Positions 12,510 to 30,579 of a stretch of DNA of 64,000 bases are shown in pieces. Below the pieces are notes generated by a model. The model made no database searches. It had not been told where the DNA came from and was given only the letters and a program-made list of their open reading frames with translations. Source of the stretch: Zanthoxylum bungeanum (taxonomy: Eukaryota; Streptophyta; Magnoliopsida; Sapindales; Rutaceae). Every line of letters starts with the position of its first letter. Position 1 is the first letter of the stretch. The translations under genes and the position numbers were made by a program. The stretch lies in NCBI GenBank assembly GCA_019454045.1, contig SKCR01006524.1, positions 124,001 to 188,000 on the forward strand, in the 5' to 3' direction.

Positions 12510-13430
12510 AATATATTTTGGAGGACCCATCAAGATTTTTTATATTTAATATTATATATATTATATTGGAGGTCCCAACAAGATTATATATATATATATA
12601 TATTAATTTTTTTTTAAAAAGGTTGCCATCGTAATTAATAATAATAATAATAAAAATAAGAAATAAGAAATAAGAAATAAGATTTGCAAAGCTAGAAGTG
12701 CTAAGCCCTCTACTATAAATAGAGGTGCTCAACATCTCATTTTCTTCCATAGAATTCTCTATGAGATTTTATGAAGTTCAGCTCTTGTTTTTTTTTTTTT
12801 TAATTTTTCAAGCTTTGTTGTAATTTTTTTTTCTTTTAATAATAAAATTATGTGTGTTTTTATTCAAAGTATGAGTAGCTAATTTCATCATGTTATGGTA
12901 AATGGTGAAACTCTTAATATGAGAATATATATTAATATTACTTATATTGTAATTTATGAATTATAATCTGAAAACTAATATTTAAATCTGAACTAATTAT
13001 TGACAAACTTGGCTATCGCCTTTATGGCTGGTTTTATATATTTGCCATAATTAAGTACCTAATTGGATTTGTTATAGACAAATGTTATCACCGCTTTATG
13101 GCTAGTTTTATATGTTTTAGCATAATTAATTCATGAGGTAAATTAACTAGATAATAATGACAATTCATATATTATAAAAAGTTAGATTTCTCTATATTTG
13201 AAATATTAAGAGTGGATCTTCTAGCCCCAATATTTTTAATTTATTGTTGCATCCCAATTTAAAAATCGTCTATCACTTCAATCAATTCAGCATTTTTAAT
13301 TTTTTTCACTTGAATTATTATTTTATTTTACTAAATCTATTCTCTGTGGATCGACCCCGGACTTACCGGGTTATTTTATTACTTCGACACTCTTATACTT
13401 GGGAGTAAAGAACCACTTGTGAGTGTGTCA
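12147..13430 (+). mobile_element. Solo LTR, gypsy-type (Athila/Tat-like)
   Basis: The sequence starts TGATGAACAC and ends GAGTGTGTCA. It is flanked on both sides by CATTT (12142-12146 and 13431-13435), a perfect 5-bp target duplication. A TATA box (TATAAATA, 12714-12721) and downstream AATAAAA signals fit the U3-R order. The end region (GTGGATCGACCCCGG, about 13347-13361) resembles the 3' ends of Athila/Tat LTRs. No internal region remains, so this is most likely the product of LTR-LTR recombination. Confidence 0.8.
12470..12508 (+). repeat. (ATT)n microsatellite
   Basis: About 13 uninterrupted ATT repeats inside the solo LTR. Shorter (AATA/AAT)n and AAATAAG repeats follow at about 12637-12680. 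Confidence 0.95.
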
Positions 13431-13590
13431 CATTTGAGACAGTCAGACGCTGATGCAAAGTAACATTCTAACTTATATTGTCGCTACAATTGATACTCAT
13501 TTGGCGCGACAATGAGATGCTTGTGCATATTGTCGCGATAATGGTTTCTCATTGGTGCGATAATGTGACGCTGATACAAAAAAACATAAT
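13431..13590. repeat. Right half of a palindromic ATTGTCGC-type repeat
   Basis: Four more variants of the ATTGTCGCGACAAT-like palindrome lie at about 13477, 13501, 13528 and 13551, spaced roughly 25 bp apart. Two copies lie left of the solo LTR (12083 and 12107). They appear to be one repeat locus split by the LTR insertion. Confidence 0.6.
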
Positions 13591-13859
13591 AAAAAAGTAT
13601 GTATTTTGGAGGCAATTTTTGATTGCCTATATAGAGCACAAATTTGTTTATATTATATGACATTTTTCTTTTCCAAATTCTTAAGTAGAGATTCAATAAG
13701 GTGTTGTATTGCATCTCTAAGAATTTTATTGTATTCTACAGTGAATTTACTTGCAACCCGTACAATACATAATCAGGATAAATATTACTTAAAAAAATGT
13801 AAGACACGTCTCAAAATTAGACTCCCCACAATCTTTCCCCAACACAAAAAACTTTACTG

Positions 13860-14090
13860 CTTGCTTCCAAACGCTACTGCAGGCTATGGATAATGGAGCT
13901 TGCTTTTTTCAGAGTTCATCTTGCAAGACAGACAGGCTTGTATTGGTTTCCACTAACAGAATTACAACCCCGACCATTCCTTGGCGACAGGCTTCATGCA
14001 ATGGAGTTTCAAACTTAATAATTTCTTCCATCAATTCGATGCGTCCATTCTTTGATGCAACGTGTAATGCTGTACATTGTGTTCTACCGT
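13860..14090 (-). pseudogene. Ankyrin-repeat protein relic
   Basis: Reading the minus strand from 14090 gives CTALHVASKNGRIELMEEII, then ETPLHEACRQGMVGVVILLV, then an in-frame stop and a further PLSIACS block. These are the TALHVAA and TPLHEA signatures of plant ankyrin-repeat proteins of the ITN1/BDA1 type, which often act at membranes in stress or defence signalling. Only about two repeats survive and no start, end or transmembrane part is seen, so it is a decayed fragment. Confidence 0.7.
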
Positions 14091-14822
14091 ATCGGATTTG
14101 TATTCAGTGTCGAGTTGAATTTTATGTTAAGTTAATAATTTTTAAATAATTGAATCTTAACTCCTATTTCCATGATTTTTTCTACCCGTTATTAGATCCA
14201 TCTTCTAAAATATGCTTAATTTTTTTGGTAAATTGTGAATGATTGTTATTGTATAAAAGTTTATATAATTAAATCTTAATCAATAATAAATATTTGAGTG
14301 AAAGAAGAATACAAAAATTTCAAAACTAACTTTACACTCAATCTAAATTCTCCCATATACACTTGCAGTATAGAAGATAATGTAATTCAGATTACAAACC
14401 CTCCATTCAGACAGAAAAATGACCAACTTTGACTGCAATTCTAGCCAAATAATGTACCTGCAATTCTAGTCAAAATTTATTTTATACATACAGATTTATT
14501 ATATGATATGAATTTGATTCCATATAATATTTTCATTGACATTATAGTTTATTTTCGACGACTTAAATTTCTCTGTTTAGGTTTCTGCACAAACATCAAG
14601 CAATGGATCATTGAAGAAAGATCATTAATAGCTGACTAAGAATTTATATTCCAGGGGATTCATATAAATCAGTAATTAGACCAACAATGTCCAAAATGAA
14701 ATGAATTACATAAATCAGTACCATAAATTCTCAAAACAAAATAAAGATTCCAACTGAATGAAATCTAATATAATAACAATAAAGAAATTAAATTAACCAA
14801 ATAACAAATACCATGAAACGAT
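14091..14822. other. Non-coding stretch downstream of the phytocyanin gene
   Basis: AT-rich. The part next to the phytocyanin stop probably includes its 3' UTR. No other gene is seen. Confidence 0.5.
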
Positions 14823-15516
14823 CTAGATTAGAGTAACAATAATAATAAAAAGAGCCATAAAGACTGAATAATAAGATGTCACTGAGACAAGTGCTGCTGA
14901 ACTTGGAAGCGGCCCCGGTGCCAAATACGAGTCCGGCGGAAATGCTACGGCGGCCGGCGGCGAGTGGGAGATTATCGGGTGCAGACCCATCACTTCAACA
15001 AGCAATCGCTGGCCATTTTTGCAGTGACCAAGTGTGCCACTGATGAAATAGAAAGGCCCTGGCCTGTCAAGCTTGAATAAACTCTTGCCATTGTTGAATG
15101 CAATGGTTGCTTTGCTTCCATTGCAGTGGTAATATCCCCACTTGTCCACTTCAAGCACTGAATCATTCTTGTACTCAAATGCTACATTATTTTTATAAAC
15201 ATAAGAACAAAATATTAGAACTTTGGACTGTTTGTTAAATATAAAAAAAATTGAACTATATTATATTTTTTTATATACATAAATAACAGAACTTACAAAG
15301 AGAGTCGCCAATGTGAAACCTATTTCTTGTAGCCCACTGACTGTACCTAGCAGTATTGTTGGGGCTAGGAATTTGCCAACCAAAATCATCACCCACTTTG
15401 AAAACCTTCATTGCTTCAACAAGAAAACCACCATTCATGGAGACTAATAAGGGCAAGAGCAGCAGCATAAGAGTGCCAAGGGGACTCAAAAGAGACGCCA
15501 TTTTTGCCACCTTCAT
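14823..15516 (-). CDS. Early-nodulin-like phytocyanin (cupredoxin-fold, GPI-anchor type)
   Basis: Two exons, 15516-15297 and 15181-14823, give 192 residues with a clean GT-AG intron. Position and phase are typical of phytocyanin genes. Residues 1-35 form a signal peptide (LLLLPLLVSM core). The plastocyanin-like domain follows: VGDDFGW, YSQWATRNRFHIGDSL, FEYKNDSVLEV, YYHCNGS, FKLDRPGPFYFISG and GHCKNGQRLLVEV. Two cysteines fit the structural disulphide. The first copper-ligand histidine of stellacyanins is absent, so copper binding is doubtful, as in other ENODL proteins. A short Pro/Ala/Ser stretch and a hydrophobic C-terminus (VFMALFIIIVTLI) suggest a GPI anchor at the plasma membrane. The alternative start MASLL at 15501 is also plausible. 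Confidence 0.92.
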
Positions 15517-16694
15517 GTTCCTTTTTTGTCTTTGTTTTCCTCTGCTAGAGAAACGTTTATATAAACTTCAAAGCAATTTGGGTAATAATTTTGCCATTTG
15601 CATGAAGAATAAAATATGTATATATATGACACAGGATAAGGAGAGTGGCTTGTGGCGGTTTTTGGCAGTTACGACGGTTAAAGGAGAACGTGCGAGTGCC
15701 ACGAAGGTGGTGGCGGTTAAATTTTGGCATTTTGCTGTGAAATTCGGATTCTTGATGATGTGAGAGAAGAATTGGTCAAAAAAGATTTAAAAAGAAATCA
15801 TGTGGAAAAAAAAATAAGAAGAAGAAGAAATTTGGTAACGTGTAGTTACTTCATGCCTTCATTTAATCAGAATAATTAAAAAATAAAAATAAAAATAAAA
15901 AAATTAATGAACCCGCTTGCAGAATTTATGATACTCGAGCTTAATCTCAGTATAAAGAATTCGTCCCAGATTTTGCATATGTATTATCAACAAAGAATAA
16001 GCAGCATATTGTGATATTGAATGTATTGTTAGATAATTTTAATATATTAGTAATGTTTTAGATATGTGTTTAAAATAATCAAAATAGACATGGTACCATA
16101 TTTTGCAAATTGGAAACACCGTTCACAGCTGCCGGAACAACAACAAAGGGTTCGGTGGCACAGTGGGTGGCCGTCGGACCACTGGTGGCAGCCGACGACA
16201 ATAATAAAGGTTTACATCACAAAATTCAATTACATAGAAACTGTATTATAATGTATTAATGTCATATTTTTGTTAGAGGGCATTTTTGAAATTGTAAAAT
16301 ATGGTATGCCATTCCAAGTGCTACTAGCCAAAAAAAGAACGTGATTTTTCATGAAAGCACTTGTAAAAACACTAATACAAAATAATTCGCTCTTTGAAAA
16401 TATTTTTATTAAATAATAGAATTTAAGAAATGAGATGACAGCAGCAAATTACAAAATGGACAATACATAATACCGTGTTGCTCCTGTGGCTTCTATATCC
16501 GATCCTGTTGTTGCATCATGTACTTCTTTCAGCTAAGTATATGGAGTGCAGGTTCTCACACCCATTTGAGAAAAAATATTTTGCAGGGGATTCAGGACAG
16601 ATTTAGGGCTGCTCTTCAAACATCCGATGACTCAACTCAAGTGATGCTGCTCCCTCTAGATCGAAGGTGAAGCAACTGTCGAATGATTTTTAAT
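15517..16694. other. Intergenic region between phytocyanin and FTSHI2
   Basis: It holds the phytocyanin promoter on the left and the FTSHI2 3' UTR on the right. No further gene is recognised. A GC-richer patch at about 16120-16200 has no clear identity. Confidence 0.5.
15556..15565 (-). promoter_or_regulatory. TATA box of the phytocyanin gene
   Basis: TTTATATAAA lies about 40-50 bp upstream of the ATG. If used, the 5' UTR would be very short, about 10-20 bases. Confidence 0.55.
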
Positions 16695-22589
<5,895 letters not shown>

Positions 22590-22919
22590 GAAAATGTAAA
22601 TACTTCAATTTAACAAAAATGTGAAGAAAATTTTAATTTTTTTTTGATGAAACAATTAAAGGGCGTGAAGTGAAGATAAAAACTTACATAGTGAAATGAG
22701 AGTGAGAGAGTGAGAAAATGAAATAATTCATCTCTGGTTGATTCGAAATCGAAGAAGAAAGCAACAAAAGCAAGCCTCTGCGTTCTCGTAGATATGAGGA
22801 GACTGACGTGATCAACTAAGCATGCGAACGACATCGTTTTCATTTAACAATGAGAATGGTTTCGATTGTTAGTTTAGGCCCAATTTATTGGAAGCCCAGT
22901 TCGTTTATCCGAAATGATA
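22590..22919. other. FTSHI2 5' flank
   Basis: Holds the 5' UTR and promoter of FTSHI2, read on the minus strand. Pyrimidine/purine-rich stretches such as GAGAGTGAGAGAGTGAG occur at about 22702-22717. No clear TATA box was identified. Confidence 0.5.
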
Positions 22920-24090
22920 TTTCCTCCATTAAATAGTATATATATATATATAAGTTAAATATTTTTAAATCTCTTCACCATACCACGTGGCAGCTTCATA
23001 TTAAAGTTATAAAATTAAATTAATAAATCTATTAAATAAAAATAATAATACAATAAAAATACATATTATAAATTTATAAGAACTTTATTATACTAAAAAA
23101 CATATTATACTATATTATTAAAATAAGAAATATTATTAAATTATAAAATTAAATTAATAAATCTATTAAATAAAAAAACCTATTACAATAAAAATTTATA
23201 TTATAATTTTATAAGAATTATATTATTCTGCTAAAATAATAAATACTACTAAATTATAAAATTAAATTAATAAATAAAAAAATAAAAAACCTTATTATAA
23301 CAAAAAAATATTATATGATCTGATAACTTTTTGAATAATATCACATATTATCCGGATATATAAATAATAAATATGTGTGTGTATAAGTTAGATATTTTAA
23401 AACTTTTCGACCATGTCATGTGGTGTCTAATCTCTACAATTATTATTTTTAATTAAATTATAAAATTAAAATAATAAACCTATTACAATATAAACATATA
23501 ATATCCTAATAAAATAAGAAACATATTACTTTAATTAATTAGTATTGTAATATATATATATATTTGTAAATTAAAATGGTCATTTATTATTTTTAAGTCT
23601 CTCCACCGCGTCACGTGCCACATTCATATTAAAGTTATAAAAATAAATTAATAAATCTATTAAATAAAAATTATAGTGCAATAAAAATACATATTATAAT
23701 TTTATAATAATTCTATTATAATAAAAAAAATGTTATATTGTCATATTAAAATAAGATATATTATTAAATTATAAAATTAAATTAATAAATCTATTAAATA
23801 AAAAAAATTGTTACAATAAAAATGTATATTATAATTTTATAAGAACTATATTATGATAAAAAAACATATTATATTATCCTATTAAAATAAAAATACAACT
23901 AAATTATCAAATTAAATTAATAAATATAAAAATAAATACCTTATTATAAAAAGAATAAATTAAACGATTCGATAATTTTTTGAATAATATTACAGATGAT
24001 CCGGATATATAAATATAAATATGTGTGTGTATATATAATATATATAAGTAAAACATTTTAAAATTTTATGATCGTGTCATGTGGTATATA
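22920..24090. repeat. AT-rich reiterated repeat block, left part
   Basis: Very AT-rich DNA built from recurring blocks. The landmark CATATTAAAGTTATAAAA occurs at about 22998 and 23626. A second landmark (TATGTGTGTGTATA) occurs near 23370 and 24024, giving a repeat unit of roughly 630-660 bp. No coding potential. The same material continues at 26125-27106 and 30580-31268, split by two solo LTRs. Confidence 0.65.
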
Positions 24091-26124
24091 TGTTGGACAA
24101 AATGACCCATAGCGTCACTATTTGCACAGATCATTGTGTTGTTGTAACAAATTAACTATGTGACAAGGAAATTGCACTCTCATCATTTGTGATTAGATCA
24201 CCATAAATATATATAAATAAAGAGAGGTCCCTATGATTAGTTCATGTACTGAGAATGATATGAGACAGTATCAGTCCCCGAAGGATTAATCATTAAATAT
24301 CCCTAGCCGTAGTATTATCGAGACTGGACATCGATAATGCGGAATAGGCTAGTATTGCACTTGTGTGCGTTGTGAGGGCACAACGACATAGTTCTCATAT
24401 ATATAAGTATTGGATACTTATGCAAGTGCGATAGGAGGTCGTATTTCACCGATGGTACGGGAAACAGCTTCGCTCTGGATAGACCCCTCGGAATCCCATT
24501 GGTATTATGACTATGTGTCTATGGGAGGCCGAAATCAAGGTAGGTGTGTATAGTCTTAACCTGAGACTTACATCGCTAATACTTACGATAATCGATAAAC
24601 TTTGGTCTTGGTGGTACAGGCTTTAACCGGTTCTGCGTACACCACATCTGGGTTTATCAGAGAGTCGTAGTATATTGGGTGTGATGTCGAGACGGAAGTG
24701 TCACTTCAGTCATTATGGAGATGATGTCACGCAGGATACGGTACTAGTGCTCTTGAGTGTTGCGCAAACCAATCGGGATATTGTGACCAGGTCATAACTA
24801 TCCGATTATAGAGACTATGTTACCAGACATCCGATATGTGCTTCGGACGGGGCAGACACTTATCCAGCCCCAGCCCTAGCACGTGACTATCCGATACTGG
24901 GCCGATATGCACAATACATTAGTATACTACGCTTGATACAGATCTTTGATATTCTTAAATGGATATGTCCGGAGAATTGGGTAGACTTGGTGCTTTGCTA
25001 GGAGTCGACTTGTCTCGTAAATCGGTAGAACGTAGTACTTGGTACGTACGTGATTCGGATACTCCGACGACCGTATTTACTGCCAGCTAATCCGGGGATC
25101 TCATGGGTCGCTTCCCGATAATCCACCGATGACGCACAACTCGCACTCTTGAATAATCTGGGATTATATAGAAGAGAGAGAAAATTAATCTAGGATTAAT
25201 TACGGAGATATTTTATCTAGGATAAAATATCGTCAAGAGAGAGATAACGATTAATTTGGAATTAATCGATTAAATTAATATATTCGATATATTAAATGAA
25301 ATTAGATTTCGATGCGGAATTAAAATTAGATTTTAATTCGGGCGAACGAATTAATTTAGAATTAATTCGTTAGCGACGTGAATAGTGAATTCGCTAGGCG
25401 TAATCATTTAATTACGACGCGACGGAAAAATCGTTAATTTGGAATTAACGAACCCGAGCCCGGGTGTGATTGCGCGCGCATTCGTATTTCAAATTCGAGT
25501 GCGGCGACGCAAGTCGCATCAAGCGTCAAAGACATGTCACTTTATTAAAGTTGATATGACTTAAAGTTGACATAAAGTGTAAAAAGCATTTTGGAGGGAA
25601 AACTTTATGCTTTTGGCTCCAATTTTTGCTTGATTTTGAATTAAAGCAAAAGGTAAATCATTTTATATTTTTGGAAAATATAAAAGGTAAAGCTTTTACA
25701 CCTTTTGTAACAAGTCAACACATTTCTATCTCTCCATTTTTCTTTCTCTTCTCTCACGCACAAAACAGAACAAAATGGACTGGTTCAGAACCAGAAATGC
25801 GTGACACTAAGGGGAAGCAGAGTGGGTTTTCATGGTGAAAATTCAAGTGCTAGCACACTTACGAGTCTTGCGAAGGTGGTAGGGAGGTTCACCCATGAGC
25901 CGGGATCCATCCGACGAAGTTAGGAGCTTCATTTCGCAGCTCAAAAACAGAAGACAGAAGGCAGTGAACTGCATGCAGTGGCGCCAAACCAGTGAGCATT
26001 TTGTGCTTTGTTTGTTGCCGATTCGACTCAACCAACCGATGTAAGTATTCCGCTATCTTCGTTGGTGTATTCACGCATTGTTTTCATGTCTTGTTTGATC
26101 TTGGGACCTAGATAATAACCAACT
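24091..26124 (+). mobile_element. Solo LTR of the Copia B family
   Basis: Starts TGTTGGACAAAATGACCC and ends CCAACT, with the final A apparently mutated. It is flanked by ATATA on both sides (24086-24090 and 26125-26129). An uninterrupted paralogue of the target is visible at about 23415-23432. The sequence is clearly homologous, in inverse orientation, to the LTR at 49336-51382: they share the start, the hairpin array and the length of about 2.03-2.05 kb. No internal region remains. Confidence 0.88.
25151..25466 (+). other. Array of consecutive short hairpins in the Copia LTR
   Basis: At least ten back-to-back inverted repeats, most with three-base loops. Examples, arm length and loop: GATATTTTATC (11, TAG), CGATTAATT (9, TGG), TTAATATAT (9, TCG), GAAAT (5, TAG), GAATTAAAAT (10, TAG), ACGAATTAATT (11, TAG), TCGTTAATT (9, TGG), ACCCG (5, AGCC). 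The homologous LTR at 50030-50345 keeps the same architecture. Confidence 0.9.
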
Positions 26125-27106
26125 ATATAATCTCTACAATTATTATTTTTAATTAACTTACAAAATTAAAATATCCCTAATTTTTTTTCATTATTAAATT
26201 ATAAAATTAAAATAATAAATTATTAAACTATAAAAACATAATCTCTTAATAAAATAAGAAACTAATTACTTTAAATAATTAATATTGTAATTTATTATTT
26301 TTTAAAATTAAAATGGTAAAATATTAAAATAAGAAATCATATTATAATCTCTCATTAAAATAAAAATATGTGTGGCTCATAATCTCTACAATTAATTTTT
26401 TTTTATTAATTTATACAATTAAAATAATAAATTATTAGAATAAAAAAAACTTATTATAATATAAAAATAGAATCTCATATTTATTATTAAATTATAAAAT
26501 ATAATATCTTTAAAATTAGATTTTTATTATTAAATTATAAAATTAAAATAAAAAACATATTACAATATAAAAATATAATATCCTCTTAAAATAAGAAACT
26601 TATTAATTTAATTAATTAATATTGTAATTTAGTATTTTTATATTATAAAATTAAAATGATAAAACTATTAAAATAAAAAACCTATTATAAAAAAAAAAAA
26701 ACATATTATAATCTCTCATTAAACTTAAAAAAAATGTATGTGGTATTTAATCTATAATTAATTTTTTATTATTAAGTTATAAAATTAAAATAATAAAATT
26801 TTAAAATAATAGACCTATTACATTATAAAACATAATTTCTTATTAAAATGAGAAAACTAAATAGCAGTCGTTCATAAAATCTAACCATTTTTTTTTATTA
26901 TTTTGGGTATATTGTTGATTATTATTTGTTATTTTACTTTAAATTATTTTTATAAGTTTTTTCCATGATCTTATTATTGTTTGTTGTGTTTCAGGATGTA
27001 AACTCTGGCTATTAGTTATTGCAAACTTAATATACACTTTAAATGATTTTTATAAGTTTTTTTATGAACTTTTTATTATTTGTTATGCTTCAGCATGAAG
27101 ACTCTG
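26125..27106. repeat. AT-rich repeat block, middle part
   Basis: Continuation of the AT-rich block after the Copia solo LTR. It has repeated TCTCTACAATTA-like and TTATAAAATTAAAATAATAA segments. No gene. Confidence 0.6.
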
Positions 27107-29937
27107 TGTAATATCTCGAAATTTTTCGGAACAGTTCTGGTAGGTTTTCGAATTGAAGTTTAGGTTTCGGAACGAGATGATATTGGAAAATAAGAGCATA
27201 TGTGTTGGAAAATAGGTCGGAATATTTTAAAGTGAAGCTTCGTCGCGTTGGAAAATGCGTGGGTTCGAGAACCGGTTACACGACTCCTATCTATATTTGT
27301 ATTGGAGTAAAGTTTATTATTTCGGCTATAAAAATAGCAGACGAACTCCGATTGAGTTGATTCTTAAATCATTAGACTCATTTTTCTGAGACGAACAACT
27401 TTCATGTTGAGAACTTTTCGAAATTAATATCATAATGACTTCCAAGATATGAATTTATGAGAAAGCCCTATATTAGAGGACTAGCAGCAATTTCACGGGG
27501 TCAAAACGTAATTTACAAAAATTTTATTATATATACCCACGTATTTTTTTTAGTTACAAAGGAAACAAAGCTTTTTAACCTAGTTCACTCTACCCCACAT
27601 CTCTAATTCGTTTGGGTGGTGGCCTGGTCGTGCCGGCCCGGAGTGGTACGTCGGCCACTCCTCAGTCTTGTAGTGGCCGACGGCAGCCCCAGAATGCCAG
27701 CATTGGCGGCGAGAGAGAGAGACGCGCGAGTGTGAGTTTTCTGATCCCGGCTTGTCACTTCATTTCACGGCTCGAGCCACTCGCCAAATCGAAACCCTCT
27801 GAGAGTACTACAAGATGGTGGTGACGGTTTTTCCAATCCGTGCACGGTTGTGAGTAAAATAATGAAAAAAGAAATGATGAATAGTAATCTTCGAATCTGA
27901 TTAAAATTCCATGATTCCAGCTCGTTTGTGGGGTCATTAGGAGCCCGTATATGCCCTCAAAATCTCGATAAGATCTCTCGATAAAAATCCACTAATTTCA
28001 AATATTTGAATGTATCAAGTAGCTTCATAGAGTAGCATAATGATATAAATTGAATTTTTTGGGCTTGAGTATGTTGGATGTGTGTATATGGTAGAATTCG
28101 AGTGAAAACAGAATGAATTGGATCAATCCGACAGATTATGCAAGTTTCCGATAAAAGTGGATTTCACGTGTATTGATGTTTTTCTAAATGTAATGTAACA
28201 TATGAGTTATATATGATGATATGATAATTTTTAGATGAATCCGGGTAGATTCGGAGGGTTTGAGACTTTTTCGTAGCGTTGTGCAGAAATTTTTTCGGAA
28301 GATTTTCCAAAAATACATAAGCATAGGATTTAAGTTAACTGGTTGCTTGAATTAGTGTGTAATGAAGTTTTAAGATTAATGAAACTGAAATCATTGAAAT
28401 CAGACTTAACCTGGTTATCCCGGAAAGATCCAAAATTTTGTCATAGTTAAGTCGAGAATTCTGTAAAGTCGCGATTCTGACGGCGTATCGCCTTTTTATT
28501 TTAACAGATGTGACTAAGACCAAGATTTCTCTCGAAGTCAGATAAGTAACCCATGCCATGAGTACTTGATTTGTTGATTCGTGTTTTAAATAGGTTTAGA
28601 GATATTTGAAATGTTTAGGATAAGACGATGATAGTTAAGATATGGTTTGGGAACGAAGCTTGAGATGAGTTGGTTTGTTTCATTTATGAAATATGGTAAG
28701 TACATGGGTCATATATATATGGGCGCATGTGTTTCCATTTCTATAGAGATTATGTATAGTTTAAGTTAACCAACCACCACGGGTTTAGATTTGTTTTATT
28801 GTTATGATATGAAATGTGATAATTGATTAGTTTAATATTCATATGCATGTATTTATGTACGTAAGTGTATGGATCTGTAATGGTATGTATATGCATATGT
28901 ATATATAAATGTATAAGTATAAGCATGTGTACACATATTCGTATATGTATATGATGATCAGATATATATAAGTTGAGTATATAGAATCGATAAATGGAAT
29001 AAGTTATAATTTCTGAATTTGTATATACATGTGTTTGTGTACGTAATTTGAATAAGCTCGTTATTGACTAATACATGCGATTTGTATGTATGGAGTTTAT
29101 GTAGGTTAAGTGTGATAAAAAAAATTGATATAAGTTAAGCTCATCATGAATTGTTAAGGTACGTGATTAAGAGGATGTGTATATGACTGAATATGTTTAA
29201 TGGTAGGTTTTTGTATCAGGATTGTTTCCAAATAAGAATTATGAAACTGATTATGTTTGATCGATAAGTCAAAGATGTGAGGATTGTTATAAGGTATGGT
29301 ATCTGAATTCGTAGTAATGTGTATATGCATATGTTTGAAATATATGTATGTATATGAGTTTTTGGATGATGAGTCATAGTGTTTGTCATGTATGTTCCTG
29401 TGTATGGGCAATTGTGTTATGAGTTTGTGTTACGTGATTTGTGCGTATGTGTGTATGTATGTTTTGGTTTGGTTATGTGTTCTTTGATGTATTGAAGGTT
29501 ATGAATGTTTCGCTGTCGATTACACGATGATTGTATGTATGTCTGAGTGTACGTGTGTATGTGATAGAAAACCATGATATGACTAGATTGGGTATGTTTC
29601 GGTGAAATGAATGGTCTGAAAACCAATGTGAGTGGAAAATATTATAAATTGTGTTTGCTAAGTTCGTAAGTGTATATATGTATGTTTTGGTAAAAGATTG
29701 AATGTGTTTGTAGGTTTTCGGTATCAGAAACGTCTCCAAGTAAGAATTCTGAAATTTAAACTTGCATGACTGTAAGAGAGTGAATTATGATTTTCGAATT
29801 GATATGTGTGAATGCGTATAGGTCACGAATATTAAGTTATCGTAAGGTTATTGAAATTAAAGACAGCGTATTTAACTTACCGACTTAATGATATTTTAGA
29901 TATGCTTATTTGTGATAAAATATAAAAGATATAACTT

Positions 29938-29973
<36 letters not shown>

Positions 29974-30579
29974 GATTTGACATGTGTAGAGAATATAAAT
30001 ATAATAAAAAATTAGAAATTATGATCCCGTAACAAATTGGTAAATCTAAAAACTTATGGTATATAACATGATATGTTTGACTTGTATGTTTTGTTTGTAG
30101 TATGAGCATGATTACTTACTGAGTTTTATAACTCACACCAAAATAGTTTGCTAGTTTTGCAGGTTGGCTACCAGATCGGCCAGCTAAGTCATACTCAAGA
30201 TGCCGGATCACTCAAGTTGCAGTCACTCTCTCCAGTATCCTAGGAAATATCATAGAGGTTTAAGGTCCATGATTATTATGTTATTTGTCGTGTTCTGCAT
30301 ACTGTTTTGTATTTGTGTAAATAAATATTTTGATTATTTACGACGTTGTGGGCATAGAGCCCTTAGGTGTTGAGTATGAACTTGATGTGTCTTGTGTGGA
30401 CCTGAGGTCATTTTGTATATTTGATACTTATTACATGTTTCATTTTGGGGATTGACTGTGTTCCAGGTTGTCCAATTTTATGATACATCATGCTCGTTTT
30501 ACAGTAGATTTAGAGGCTTATGAAGATGAGTTAATCTTGTCTCCTACCGGTAACATCCTACCTCTAGCGGGGTGTTACA
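27107..30579 (+). mobile_element. Large solo LTR, probable Ty3/gypsy Tekay (chromovirus)
   Basis: A 3473-bp segment that starts TGTAATATCTCG and ends GGGTGTTACA. It is flanked by CTCTG on both sides (27102-27106 and 30580-30584), a perfect 5-bp target duplication. The terminal bases and the unusual length fit Tekay/Del LTRs. An (AT)n run lies at about 29939-29970. There are no internal genes, so it is a solo LTR. Confidence 0.82.
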
